Assembly (NCBI RefSeq): GCF_901827185.1
Contig: NZ_LR594671.1
Location: 2,418,001 to 2,482,000 of the forward strand
Length of the DNA: 64,000 bases
Direction: 5' to 3'
DNA from: Variovorax sp. PBL-E5
GTDB lineage: Bacteria > Pseudomonadota > Gammaproteobacteria > Burkholderiales > Burkholderiaceae_C
Shown: positions 34,658 through 45,642 of the stretch, in pieces
How the letters are laid out: every line of letters starts with the position of its first letter
Position numbering within the stretch: position 1 is the stretch's first letter
Program-made: the position numbers and the translations under genes
The notes under the pieces: generated by a model
The model's database searches: none
Seen by the model: the letters and a program-made list of their open reading frames with translations, nothing else
Told to the model about the DNA's origin: nothing

Positions 34658-34685
34658 CTTGAAAAGCGCGCGCGGCCAACCATCT
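34658..34685 (+). promoter_or_regulatory. Sigma32-type heat-shock promoter of lon
   Basis: CTTGAAA (34658-34664) is an exact RpoH -35, followed by 13 bp and AACCATCT (34678-34685), six of eight bases of CCCCATnT. The -10 ends 25 bp before the lon ATG. The same 13-bp spacing is seen at clpP. Confidence 0.65.
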
Positions 34686-34710
34686 TTCCATGATCAAGTA
34701 AAGGATTTCC

Positions 34711-37152
<2,442 letters not shown>

Positions 37153-37162
37153 GCATCGAGAG

Positions 37163-37192
37163 TTGCGGGAGCCCGAAAAACTGCTATATAAT
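37163..37192 (+). promoter_or_regulatory. Sigma70 promoter of tRNA-Gly
   Basis: TTGCGG (37163-37168), an 18-bp spacer and a perfect TATAAT (37187-37192) lie just before tRNA-Gly. Transcription would start about 37200, a few bases before the mature tRNA. Confidence 0.7.
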
Positions 37193-37206
37193 TCGAGGCT
37201 CGAAAC

Positions 37207-37282
37207 GCGGGAATAGCTCAGTTGGTAGAGCGCAACCTTGCCAAGGTTGAGGTCGAGAGTTCGAGACTCTTTTCCCGCTCCA
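37207..37282 (+). tRNA. tRNA-Gly (anticodon GCC)
   Basis: A 76-base tRNA: acceptor stem GCGGGAA/TTCCCGC, D-arm GCTCAGTTGGTAGAGC, anticodon stem CAACC/GGTTG with loop TTGCCAA (GCC), T-loop TTCGAGA and encoded TCCA end. It is nearly identical to other bacterial tRNA-Gly(GCC). It has its own promoter and terminator. Confidence 0.97.
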
Positions 37283-37290
37283 GTTTTGAA

Positions 37291-37319
37291 AAAGGGAAGC
37301 TCAGGCTTCCCTTTTTTTC
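37291..37319 (+). terminator. Rho-independent terminator after tRNA-Gly
   Basis: AAGGGAAGC and GCTTCCCTT pair around a TCAG loop and run into TTTTTTT. Upstream A residues make it able to work on both strands. It stands about 20 bp before tRNA-Cys. Confidence 0.85.
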
Positions 37320-37337
37320 GCGAGTTCAAAGCAGCGT

Positions 37338-37411
37338 GGCGCGATAGCAAAGCGGTTATGCAACGGATTGCAAATCCGTCTAGCCCGGTTCGACTCCGGG
37401 TCGCGCCTCCA
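37338..37411 (+). tRNA. tRNA-Cys (anticodon GCA)
   Basis: A 74-base tRNA: acceptor stem GGCGCGA/TCGCGCC, anticodon stem ACGGA/TCCGT with loop TTGCAAA (GCA), T-arm CCCGGTTCGACTCCGGG and encoded TCCA end. It lies between two terminators with no clear promoter of its own. Confidence 0.97.
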
Positions 37412-37432
37412 CCCTACATGACCCTCATCGAA

Positions 37433-37470
37433 CAGCTCCGCCAACCTTCGTTGTCGGAGCTGCTTTTGTT
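37433..37470 (+). terminator. Rho-independent terminator after tRNA-Cys
   Basis: CAGCTCCG-C-CAAC pairs with GTTG-T-CGGAGCTG around CTTC, followed by CTTTTGTTT. The hairpin is long and well formed. Confidence 0.8.
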
Positions 37471-37497
37471 TGGGGTATCGTCGATATCCGACCCGAC

Positions 37498-37590
37498 GCC
37501 CGGATGGTGAAATTGGTAGACACATCGGACTTAAAATCCGCCGCTTCCTGCATAAGGGGCGTACCGGTTCGACCCCGGTTCCGGGCACCA
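37498..37590 (+). tRNA. tRNA-Leu (anticodon UAA)
   Basis: A 93-base class II tRNA: acceptor stem GCCCGGA/TCCGGGC, leucine-type D-arm GAAATTGGTAGACAC, anticodon loop CTTAAAA (TAA), long variable arm, T-arm CCGGTTCGACCCCGG and encoded ACCA end. It lies 22 bp before the next protein gene. Confidence 0.96.
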
Positions 37591-37612
37591 CCACATCACA
37601 AGGGAGCAAGAC

Positions 37613-38245
37613 ATGCCTCGCTACAACGCTCCGTTTGAAATCCACGTGCATGGCGACGTGCCGCTGCGTTCCGACGTGAGCTTCGACCAGATCCAGGAGG
37701 CGCTCGGGCCGCTCTGGAAATATGCCGGCGCCAAGTCGCTGGCCGACGGCGCGACCAGCGTCTACGAAGAAGAGCCCGGCATCCGCTTCGAGCAGAAGGA
37801 GCACATGCTCCAGATCTGCTGGACGGTTGCCGGCGACGACGATTTCCGTCAGGCGCTCGACGAGATGTGCATGGCACTCAACGAACTCTCGGAGCAGGGT
37901 GCGGCCCTCGAGGTCACCTTCTACGACACCGACTTCGACGAGGAAGAGGGCGACCCCGACGAAGAATCGCGCGACGATTTCCTGATGCTGTTCGTCGGCC
38001 CCAATCCGGCCGCGATCATGCAGGTGCAGCGCGACCTGCTGGTCGAGGATGTCGTCAGCCTCATGGAGCGCCATTTCGACGGCGCCGAGCTCGGTGGCGT
38101 GGTCGCCGAGATCGACAAGCTGTTCGGAGACCGCTTCGACGCGCTGGTGAATTCGCTCGAGATCGGCAAGCGCCCGCGCGGTGGCACCGGCGGTGCGGGC
38201 AGCGGCGGCCATGGCGGCGGTCGTCGTCCTCGGCATCTTCATTAG
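37613..38245 (+). CDS. Conserved Burkholderiales protein of unknown function (DUF6806-like)
   Basis: A 210-residue soluble, acidic protein starting MPRYNAPFEIHVHGDVPLR. It alternates strands and helices through an acidic stretch DTDFDEEEGDPDEESRDD and ends in a Gly/Arg/His-rich low-complexity tail (about residues 188-210). No catalytic motif is seen. Homologues are, as far as I recall, confined to Burkholderiales and grouped as DUF6806; that name is from memory. An AAGGGAG ribosome site precedes the ATG. It may be co-transcribed with the tRNA-Leu just upstream. Confidence 0.8.
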   Translation: MPRYNAPFEIHVHGDVPLRSDVSFDQIQEALGPLWKYAGAKSLADGATSVYEEEPGIRFEQKEHMLQICWTVAGDDDFRQALDEMCMALNELSEQGAALEVTFYDTDFDEEEGDPDEESRDDFLMLFVGPNPAAIMQVQRDLLVEDVVSLMERHFDGAELGGVVAEIDKLFGDRFDALVNSLEIGKRPRGGTGGAGSGGHGGGRRPRHLH

Positions 38246-38246
38246 C

Positions 38247-38339
38247 CTCCCGGCTTTTCACTGCGCTTCGCTTCGTGTAATTCGCCACCTCCCGAGGAGG
38301 GGACCCCGCCTGCGGCCTGGCATAGCCAGTTCCGCGGCG
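38247..38339. repeat. Dispersed intergenic repeat, copy 1
   Basis: This stretch shares CTTCGTGTA, CGCCA, a GC-rich hairpin and CCTGCGGCCTGGC...AGCC.GTTCCGCGGCG with the gaps at 48.4 and 59.1 kb. Order and spacing are kept. It looks like a REP-type element common in Comamonadaceae. Confidence 0.6.
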
Positions 38340-38410
38340 CGTGCCTGGAATGCGCTGGGTCCACTTCGTGCTCCGCTATGCTCGCGGCGGTTCTTGTCTG
38401 GAGACGTCGC

Positions 38411-39718
38411 GTGGCCCTTTTTCCCCAATCCGCTTTGCAGCCGGGCGTGCGCAAGCGCGAGGTCTTCGGCTGGGCCATGTACGACTTCGCCAACTCGGGC
38501 TACACCACGGTGGTCATCACGGCGGTGTTCGCTGCCTATTTCGTCGGCGGCATTGCGAAGGGTGCGCCCTGGGGGCCTTTCGCTTGGACGGTGGCGCTCA
38601 GCATTTCGTACGCGATCGTGATGTTCACGATGCCGGCCATCGGGGCCTGGGCCGATTTGCATGCGGCCAAGAAGCGCGTGCTGGCGATGGCGACGACGGG
38701 TTGCGTCGCGGGTACCGCGGCGCTCGCGCTCACGTCCGATATCGGCGGCATGTCTGCGGTCGCACTGGCGATGGCGCTGGTCATCGTCTCCAACACCTTC
38801 TACTCCTACGGCGAATCGCTGACGGGCGCCTTCCTGCCCGAACTCGCGACGGCCGAAGGCATGGGCAAGGTCAGCGGCTGGGGATGGGCGTTCGGCTATC
38901 TCGGCGGCATGCTGGCGCTCGGCCTCTGCCTGGCCTACGTGCTCTGGGCGCAGGCCCGCGGTCTGCCGGCTGCGCATTTCGTGCCGGTCACTATGCTGAT
39001 CACCGCGGCGATCTACGGTGTCGCGGCTTGTGCCACCTTTGCGCTGCTGCCCGAGCGCGCGGTGCCGCAGGCTGCCGCCGGGCGGCAAGGCGCGTGGCAG
39101 CAGCTCGGTGCCACTTTTCGCGAAGCGCGCGCCTACCGCGACTTCATGTGGCTGCTGGCCTGCACGGTCTGCTACCAGGGCGGCGTGGCGGTGGCAATCA
39201 CGCTGGCCGCGATCTATGCCGAGCAGGTGATCGGCTTCGTCGCCAGCGAGACCATGATGCTGATCTTCGTGCTCAACATCGCGGCAGCGCTGGGCGCCTT
39301 CGGCTTCGGCTACCTGCAGGACCGGCTCGGCCACAAGCCCTCGCTGGCGGGCACGCTGGTGGCCTGGATCGTCGTGTGCGTGATTGCTGCATCGGTCAGC
39401 ACCAAGGGCGGCTTCTGGTGGGCTGCGACGATCGCCGGGCTGGCCATGGGCTCGAGCCAGTCGGCGGGTCGAGCGATGACGGGCGTTCTGGCGCCGCCGC
39501 GGCAACTCGCCGAGTTCTTCGGGCTCTGGACCTTCGCCACCCGGCTGGCCAGCATCGTCGGGCCGCTGAGCTACGGCGCGATCACTTGGGCGACGGGCGG
39601 CAACCAGCGCATCGCGATCCTCGCGACCAGCGTGCTGTTTGTCGGCGGTCTCGCATTGCTGCTGCCGATCGACCTGCAGCGAGGCCGCGCCGCGGCATTG
39701 CGCCGCGAGAATGCCTGA
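38411..39718 (+). CDS. MFS transporter (UMF1/Atg22-like)
   Basis: About 435 residues and twelve membrane helices. The N-terminus REVFGWAMYDFANSGYTTVVITAVFAAYFV is the hallmark of the UMF1 (vacuole effluxer Atg22-like) family. The late helices carry GLAMGSSQSAGRAMTG, also typical. Substrates of bacterial members are not established. The GTG at 38411 has a well-placed GGAG site; an ATG at 38378 is an alternative. Confidence 0.87.
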   Translation: MALFPQSALQPGVRKREVFGWAMYDFANSGYTTVVITAVFAAYFVGGIAKGAPWGPFAWTVALSISYAIVMFTMPAIGAWADLHAAKKRVLAMATTGCVAGTAALALTSDIGGMSAVALAMALVIVSNTFYSYGESLTGAFLPELATAEGMGKVSGWGWAFGYLGGMLALGLCLAYVLWAQARGLPAAHFVPVTMLITAAIYGVAACATFALLPERAVPQAAAGRQGAWQQLGATFREARAYRDFMWLLACTVCYQGGVAVAITLAAIYAEQVIGFVASETMMLIFVLNIAAALGAFGFGYLQDRLGHKPSLAGTLVAWIVVCVIAASVSTKGGFWWAATIAGLAMGSSQSAGRAMTGVLAPPRQLAEFFGLWTFATRLASIVGPLSYGAITWATGGNQRIAILATSVLFVGGLALLLPIDLQRGRAAALRRENA

Positions 39719-39742
39719 GCCGAAGGGCGCGCCGCCGACCGC

Positions 39743-40504
39743 TCAATCCGCGGCGACGTTCCCGGACGCGCGGTAGCTCTTGCCGTTGTAGCGCAGCATC
39801 GTCGACTTGAATTTCGCCGGCCTGTCCTGCGTCACGCATTCCTCGCCCTGCAGGATGGAGCGGCTCTCCGAGCGCGTCTCGCGCACGTTCAGGTCGGCCA
39901 GGCCGTTGCTCGTGCTGCGCGCGAGCGCAAGGCTGCTGTGGACGGTCTCGAAATTGCCTTCGCAGCTGGTGTCCCATGCGCCCAGCTCCATGACGGTCTC
40001 GAACTTGTCCAGGACCTTGACGAGCCGCTGCCCCTGCGGCAGATACAGCGTGAGCGTCTCGTTCGAATAGGGATGATCGCGCGACGAGCCCTGGTGGAGG
40101 ATGCGCAGCCCGAAAGCCCGCGCATCCGGCGCCAGCACGTAGCGCGCGGTGTCGACCTTGATCGCGCTGATGCGCACGGCGTCTTCGGTCAGTGCCGCTT
40201 CCTCGAAGAGCCGGCTGACGATCTTCGCCCGGTCGGTGTTGCCGTTGTCGGCCTGCTGAACGACCAGCACGTCGAGATCGAATTCGCTCGCGTCGGGGCG
40301 CGATGACGGCCGTGGCAGGGGCAGCACCACAATGAACCGGCCCGGCAAGCCGCGCCAGGGCTCGCACACGGCGCGTTCGTGGTCGAGCTGGCGCTGGGGG
40401 TGGAGCTTGGCATGCATGCGCTCTGCAAGGCCGGTGTCGCAGGCTGCATGGCCGGCGATGCAGAAGGTGGCGAGAAGACCGGCGACGAAAGGGTAGCGGC
40501 GCAT
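39743..40504 (-). CDS. Secreted protein of unknown function
   Basis: About 253 residues with a signal peptide (RRYPFVAGLLATFCIAGHA, cleavage before ACDTG). The mature protein has four cysteines (ACDTG, VCEPW, SCEGN and ECVTQ) that could form two disulfides, and is otherwise beta-rich. No family was recognised. It follows murI on the same strand; a GTG at 40516 overlapping the murI stop is an alternative start. Probably periplasmic. Confidence 0.7.
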   Translation of the reverse strand: MRRYPFVAGLLATFCIAGHAACDTGLAERMHAKLHPQRQLDHERAVCEPWRGLPGRFIVVLPLPRPSSRPDASEFDLDVLVVQQADNGNTDRAKIVSRLFEEAALTEDAVRISAIKVDTARYVLAPDARAFGLRILHQGSSRDHPYSNETLTLYLPQGQRLVKVLDKFETVMELGAWDTSCEGNFETVHSSLALARSTSNGLADLNVRETRSESRSILQGEECVTQDRPAKFKSTMLRYNGKSYRASGNVAAD

Positions 40505-40512
40505 GCGATGGA

Positions 40513-41361
40513 TCACGCGGAGGTCGGAACGAGGGCGGATGCCCGCGTGGCGCAGCGGAACGGACGGTCGAGCCAGCGCGCACCTGCGGTGTCGAGCGAT
40601 TCCGGCGCGCCGCTGCAGACCAGCGTCACGCTGCCGTCCGGTCCTTCATCGTTCAGGCGATGGCCCGCGGCGAGCAGCCGCCGCGTCTGCTGCGCGACCG
40701 GCGCCCCGGTATCGATGAAACGCACCGTGTCGCCGGTGCAGCGGCGCAGCGCGTCGGCGATGAAAGGGTAGTGCGTGCAGCCCAGCACCAGCGTGTCGAT
40801 CTGCCCTGGCTCGGTGCCGAAGCGGCCTGCCGCGCCGAGATACCGTTCGCACAGCGCCGCGATCTGCGCCGCGTCGGAACGCTCGATCGCACCCGCGAGG
40901 CCATCGCAGGGCACGATGCTGAAGTGCGCCTGGCTGGCCAGCGATGCGTGCAGCGCCTCGAACTTGCGGCTCTCCAGCGTCACGCGCGTCGCGATGACGG
41001 CGATGCGCCCGGTCCGGCTGATCGCCACTGCCGGCTTGAGCGCGGGTTCGACTCCGATCAGCGGCAAGCTCGGGTGATCGGCGCGCAGCCGATGGATCGC
41101 GGCGGCCGTCGCCGTGTTGCAGGCGACCACCAGCGCCTTGATGCGATGCGCTTCGAGCAGGTAGCGCGTGACCTCGAGGCTGCGCTGCGTGACGTAGGCA
41201 TCGCTGCGCTCACCGTAGGGCGCATGGTCCGTGTCCGCGAAGTACACGAAGTGCTCGCGCGGCAGTTCGCTTCGCAGCGCGTTGAGCACGCTCAGGCCGC
41301 CCACGCCGCTGTCGAACACGCCGATCGGCAGAGCGGCGTTCGTCCGATCGCCGATCGGCAC
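40513..41361 (-). CDS. murI: Glutamate racemase
   Basis: A 282-residue enzyme making D-glutamate for peptidoglycan. The two catalytic Cys motifs are VACNTATA and LGCTHYP; the N-terminal IGVFDSGVGGLSVL binds substrate (Asp and Ser). The GTG at 41361 is chosen by homology to the family start; it lies five bases after the fumarase stop, so the two genes are co-transcribed. A TTG at 41370 is a weaker alternative. Confidence 0.93.
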   Translation of the reverse strand: MPIGDRTNAALPIGVFDSGVGGLSVLNALRSELPREHFVYFADTDHAPYGERSDAYVTQRSLEVTRYLLEAHRIKALVVACNTATAAAIHRLRADHPSLPLIGVEPALKPAVAISRTGRIAVIATRVTLESRKFEALHASLASQAHFSIVPCDGLAGAIERSDAAQIAALCERYLGAAGRFGTEPGQIDTLVLGCTHYPFIADALRRCTGDTVRFIDTGAPVAQQTRRLLAAGHRLNDEGPDGSVTLVCSGAPESLDTAGARWLDRPFRCATRASALVPTSA

Positions 41362-41366
41362 GATGC

Positions 41367-42917
41367 TCAAGCCGGTTCCAGCGCGATGGTCTTGAACTCG
41401 CCGCTCGCGATGCGCTTTTGCCACTCGGCCGGCCCGGTGATGTGCGCGCTGGTGCCGCCGGCATCGACCGCGACCGTGACCGGCATGTCGACCACGTCGA
41501 ACTCGTAAATCGCTTCCATGCCGAGGTCCGCGAAGCCGACCACGCGGGCCGTCTTGATCGCCTTGCTCACGAGGTAGGCCGCGCCGCCGACCGCCATCAG
41601 GTAGGCGCTTTTGTGCTTCTTGATCGCCTCGATCGCGACCGGGCCGCGCTCGGCCTTGCCGATCATCGCGATCAGGCCGGTCTGTGCGAGCATCATCTCG
41701 GTGAAGCCGTCCATGCGCGTGGCAGTGGTCGGGCCGGCCGGGCCCACGGCCTCGTCCCTGACCGGGTCGACCGGGCCGACGTAGTAGATCACGCGGTGGG
41801 TGAAGTCCACCGGCAGCTTCTCGCCCTTGGCCAGCATGTCGGCGATGCGCTTGTGCGCGGCGTCGCGGCCGGTCAGCATCTTGCCGTTGAGCAGCAGCGT
41901 GTCGCCCGGCTTCCAGCTTGCGACTTCGGCCGGCGTGAGCTTGTCGAGGTCGACGCGCTTGCTCTTGTCGTAGTCGGGCGCCCAGTCGATCTTGGGCCAG
42001 AGGTCGAGCGACGGCGCCTCGAGGTACACCGGCCCCGAGCCGTCGAGCACGAAGTGGGCATGCCGGGTGGCTGCGCAGTTCGGGATCATCGCCACCGGCT
42101 TGCTGGCGGCATGCGTCGGATACATCTTGATCTTGACGTCGAGCACGGTCGAGAGTCCGCCCAGCCCCTGCGCGCCGATGCCGAGCGCGTTGACCTTCTC
42201 GTAGAGCTCGATGCGCAGGGCCTCGACCTTCGTCAACTCGGCGCCCGATGCCTTCTTGGCCTGCAGCTCGTGCATGTCCAGGTCGTCCATCAGGCTTTCC
42301 TTGGCGAGCAGGGCGGCCTTCTCGGCCGTGCCGCCGATGCCGATGCCCAGCATGCCCGGCGGGCACCAGCCGGCGCCCATGGTGGGCACGGTCTTGAGCA
42401 CCCAGTCGACCACGCTGTCGCCCGGGTTCAGCATCACCAGCTTGCTCTTGTTCTCGCTGCCGCCGCCCTTGGCTGCGACCGTCACTTCGACGGTGTTGCC
42501 GGGCACGATCTCGGTGAAGATCACGGCCGGCGTGTTGTCCTTGGTGTTCTTGCGGTCGAACTGCGGATCGGCCACGACCGAGGCGCGCAGCGTGTTGTCC
42601 GGATGGTTGTAGCCGCGGCGCACGCCTTCGTTGATGGCGTCGTCCAGGCTGCCGGTGAAGCCGGCCCAGCGCACGTCCATGCCGACCTTCAGGAACACGT
42701 TGACGATGCCGGTGTCCTGGCAGATCGGGCGGTGCCCGGTCGCGCTCATCTTGCTGTTGGTGAGGATCTGCGCCATCGCGTCCTTGGCCGCGGGACTCTG
42801 CTCGCGTTCATAGGCTTTGGCCAGGTGAGCGATGTAGTCGGTCGGGTGGTAGTAGCTGATGTACTGCAGCGCAGCTGCGACCGACTCGATCAGGTCGGCC
42901 TGTTGAATGGTGGTCAT
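41367..42917 (-). CDS. Fumarate hydratase, class I (Fe-S type)
   Basis: A 516-residue class I fumarase that hydrates fumarate to malate in the TCA cycle with a [4Fe-4S] cluster. The cluster Cys are in RPICQDTGI, PNCAATRH and GWCPPGMLGIGIGG. The N- and C-terminal halves are fused as in FumA/FumB. The ATG at 42917 gives the standard N-terminus; ten more codons are open upstream. A second, iron-free fumarase (fumC) lies 1.3 kb away. Confidence 0.93.
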   Translation of the reverse strand: MTTIQQADLIESVAAALQYISYYHPTDYIAHLAKAYEREQSPAAKDAMAQILTNSKMSATGHRPICQDTGIVNVFLKVGMDVRWAGFTGSLDDAINEGVRRGYNHPDNTLRASVVADPQFDRKNTKDNTPAVIFTEIVPGNTVEVTVAAKGGGSENKSKLVMLNPGDSVVDWVLKTVPTMGAGWCPPGMLGIGIGGTAEKAALLAKESLMDDLDMHELQAKKASGAELTKVEALRIELYEKVNALGIGAQGLGGLSTVLDVKIKMYPTHAASKPVAMIPNCAATRHAHFVLDGSGPVYLEAPSLDLWPKIDWAPDYDKSKRVDLDKLTPAEVASWKPGDTLLLNGKMLTGRDAAHKRIADMLAKGEKLPVDFTHRVIYYVGPVDPVRDEAVGPAGPTTATRMDGFTEMMLAQTGLIAMIGKAERGPVAIEAIKKHKSAYLMAVGGAAYLVSKAIKTARVVGFADLGMEAIYEFDVVDMPVTVAVDAGGTSAHITGPAEWQKRIASGEFKTIALEPA

Positions 42918-42979
42918 GGGCGTGGAGCGGTTGTTTTGCCGCTCCAATTATCGTCTGCGCCCGGCTTCGGGCGCCGCCG

Positions 42980-43957
42980 TCAGTAGGAGCCGGGCGGCGG
43001 CGGCAACGCGCTGCGGCCGCGCAACGGGGCCAGCACGGTCTTGGCCATCTGGCGCGAAACGCCGATCAATTGGCCCAGCGGCGCCTTCAGCGCATCGATC
43101 GGGCGCGACATCCCGGGATAGGTGGGCGCCATGCCCAGACTCCTGCGCAACAGACGGTTCACCTGGTGCACGCGCGCAGTGCGGCGCGTGGCGTCCGTGT
43201 AGAAATTGACGCCGAAGGACACCGAGACACCGTCGCCCGGCCGCACCCAGTCGCGCTCCGAGCGCGTGGTGTGCGGGGAGGTGCTCGGAAAATACACGCC
43301 ATCGCCCGGCCCGACGTCGAACTCGTGGCTGCGCGCTCGCAGCTCTTCCTTGAACTTCACCTTCGAGGCGTTGTGGGCCACGATGTAGTCCTCGACGACG
43401 TCGGCCGCCACGGTGACCCGGTCGGTGTGGGGCCACACGTTCATGGTCTTGCGCCCGTGCAACTGCAGCCAGAAATTGTTCTCGCGATCGATGTGGAAGG
43501 GTGTCACCGAGGGCGGTGCCGAAATGAAGATGAATCCGGTCTCCAGGAAGGTCCTGCCCTGATCGCGCCGGATCATGGGGCGGACCGTGTCGAGGATCTC
43601 GGTGAGCAGCGCCTGGTAGCGCGGAATCGATTCGACGTTGTAGAGCGCGACCCAGGAGCCCGCCTCCTGGATGCGGCGAAACACCTCGTCGATGCCGAGC
43701 CCGTCGGGATGCGTGGGGTCATGGTGGAAGTTCGACGCCTGGGTGATGCCTGGCTTGACGAAGCGGCATTGGCGCAACGGCACGAGATCATGGGCGAGCC
43801 GCTCGAGCTCGTCGAGCTGCAGCAGCGGATGTTCGTGGAAGTTGTGGTGAAGGCGGCCGATCGCCAGGGTGGTGAACGCCTGGGCATCGTCGGCCCAGAC
43901 GCGGCACGCCGGGCGAGCCTGCGCGGTTGCCACGGTGCTGTTTTCATCCATTCTCAT
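42980..43957 (-). CDS. Cupin-8/JmjC-like oxygenase family protein
   Basis: A 325-residue protein. The centre carries a cupin fold with TPFHIDRENNFWLQLHG (HxD) and later PSTSPHTTR (distal His), the 2-His-1-Asp iron triad of Fe(II)/2-oxoglutarate oxygenases of the JmjC/cupin-8 type. Family members hydroxylate proteins or small molecules; the substrate here is unknown. The ATG at 43957 has a GGAG ribosome site; the frame is open to 44041. It lies between two fumarase genes. An AT-rich stretch at 43.99-44.04 kb upstream probably holds its promoter. Confidence 0.75.
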   Translation of the reverse strand: MRMDENSTVATAQARPACRVWADDAQAFTTLAIGRLHHNFHEHPLLQLDELERLAHDLVPLRQCRFVKPGITQASNFHHDPTHPDGLGIDEVFRRIQEAGSWVALYNVESIPRYQALLTEILDTVRPMIRRDQGRTFLETGFIFISAPPSVTPFHIDRENNFWLQLHGRKTMNVWPHTDRVTVAADVVEDYIVAHNASKVKFKEELRARSHEFDVGPGDGVYFPSTSPHTTRSERDWVRPGDGVSVSFGVNFYTDATRRTARVHQVNRLLRRSLGMAPTYPGMSRPIDALKAPLGQLIGVSRQMAKTVLAPLRGRSALPPPPGSY

Positions 43958-44229
43958 CGCTCGCTCCGATAGCCGGGTCTCTGGCCGGCCTAATCCAAAA
44001 TGATAAATAGAATGGGTCAATAAATGAGTACTAAATGTCACGTTTCCGGCCTATATCGAAAGCGGGACGCGATGCTTGCCGAAGGGGCCGGCCTTTGCGC
44101 TGCGGCGGCAGCCTCCAAGGGAAAACGCTTGTTCGGGAAGGGTGTTCCCGTTCGCGGCGATACTGGCCCGTCATCCGGTGCGTGCGCGTCGCACCCGCAC
44201 TCTTTTCTTGCTGGCAGCGGAGCATTTTC

Positions 44230-45627
44230 ATGACGACACCCCTCAAGAGCCGCGTCGAGCGCGACACCTTCGGTCCGATCGAGGTGCCGGCCGACAAACT
44301 GTGGGGCGCGCAGACGCAACGCTCGCTGCAGAACTTCGACATCTCGGGTGAACAGCAACCGCGCGAGATCATCCGGGCGCTGGCACAGGTCAAGCGGGCA
44401 TCGGCCGTGGTGAATCACGCACTCGGGCTTCAGGACGAGAAGAAGACGAAGGCCATCGTCGCGGCCGCCGACGAGGTCATCGCCGGCCAGCATCCCGGCG
44501 AGTTTCCGCTGGTGGTCTGGCAGACCGGCTCGGGCACGCAGACCAACATGAACGTGAACGAGGTGCTGGCCAACCGCGCGAGCGAGCTGCTGGGCGGCGA
44601 GCGCGGCGAAGCGCGGCGGGTGCATCCCAACGACGACGTGAACCGCAGCCAGTCGTCGAACGACGTCTTCCCGACCGCGATGCACGTGGCCGCGGTCGAT
44701 GCGATCACCCACCGGCTGCTGCCGGCGATCGCGAAGCTGCGCGCCACGCTCGAGAAGAAATCGAAGGACTTCGCGGACATCGTCAAGATCGGCCGCACGC
44801 ACCTGCAGGATGCAACGCCCCTCACGCTCGGCCAGGAATTCTCGGGCTATGCTGCGCAGCTGACGCATGGCGAGGCGCACGTGCGCGCCGCGCTGCCGCA
44901 CCTGTGCGAGCTCGCGCTCGGCGGCACGGCGGTGGGCACCGGCCTCAACGCGCCCAAGGGCTATGCCGAGCAGGTCGCGGCCGAGCTGGCCCGGCTCACC
45001 GGCCTGCCTTTCGTCACCGCGCCCAACAAGTTCGAGGCCATGGCTTCGGTCGATGCGCTGGTGCATGCGCATGGCGCGCTCAAGACGCTGGCCGCCAGCA
45101 TGAACAAGATCGCCAACGACGTGCGCTGGCTGGCCAGCGGCCCGCGCAGCGGCATCGGCGAGCTCAGCATCCCGGAGAACGAGCCGGGTTCCTCGATCAT
45201 GCCGGGCAAGGTCAATCCGACCCAGAGCGAGGCGGTCACGATGCTGGCGGCGCAGGTGTTCGGCAACGACGTCGCGATCAACATCGGCGGCGCTTCCGGC
45301 AACTTCGAGCTCAATGTGTTCCGCCCGATGGTGGCGCACAACTTCCTGCAAAGCGTGCGCCTGCTGGCCGACGGCATGACGAGCTTCAACGACCACTGCG
45401 CGGTCGGCATCGAGCCGAACCGCGAACGCATCGCCGAGCTGGTGCAGCGCTCGCTGATGCTGGTGACCGCGCTCAACACGCACATCGGCTACGACAAGGC
45501 GGCCTTCATTGCCAAGAAGGCGCACAAGGAAGGCACCAGCCTGCGCGAGGCCGCGATCGCCTCGGGGCACCTCGCGGCGGAACAGTTCGACGCCTGGGTG
45601 GTGCCGGAGGCGATGACCGGACGCTGA
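44230..45627 (+). CDS. fumC: Fumarate hydratase, class II
   Basis: A 465-residue class II fumarase, oxygen-stable and cluster-free. The superfamily signature [13 protein letters not shown] is present with the flexible active-site loop, along with [11 protein letters not shown] and [20 protein letters not shown]. It does the same reaction as the class I enzyme encoded nearby and would replace it under oxidative stress or low iron. A GGAG site lies eight bases before the ATG. Confidence 0.95.
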   Translation: MTTPLKSRVERDTFGPIEVPADKLWGAQTQRSLQNFDISGEQQPREIIRALAQVKRASAVVNHALGLQDEKKTKAIVAAADEVIAGQHPGEFPLVVWQTGSGTQTNMNVNEVLANRASELLGGERGEARRVHPNDDVNRSQSSNDVFPTAMHVAAVDAITHRLLPAIAKLRATLEKKSKDFADIVKIGRTHLQDATPLTLGQEFSGYAAQLTHGEAHVRAALPHLCELALGGTAVGTGLNAPKGYAEQVAAELARLTGLPFVTAPNKFEAMASVDALVHAHGALKTLAASMNKIANDVRWLASGPRSGIGELSIPENEPGSSIMPGKVNPTQSEAVTMLAAQVFGNDVAINIGGASGNFELNVFRPMVAHNFLQSVRLLADGMTSFNDHCAVGIEPNRERIAELVQRSLMLVTALNTHIGYDKAAFIAKKAHKEGTSLREAAIASGHLAAEQFDAWVVPEAMTGR

Positions 45628-45642
45628 GCCCGCGGTGCGTCT

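Noticed and set aside
43985..44040. AT-rich stretch with TTGACC as a defined promoter for the cupin gene
   Set aside because: No acceptable -10 lies at a normal spacing, so only a general note was kept.
44038..45570. Antisense open frame opposite fumC
   Set aside because: The plus-strand FumC has full motifs and length; the antisense product has no recognisable fold.
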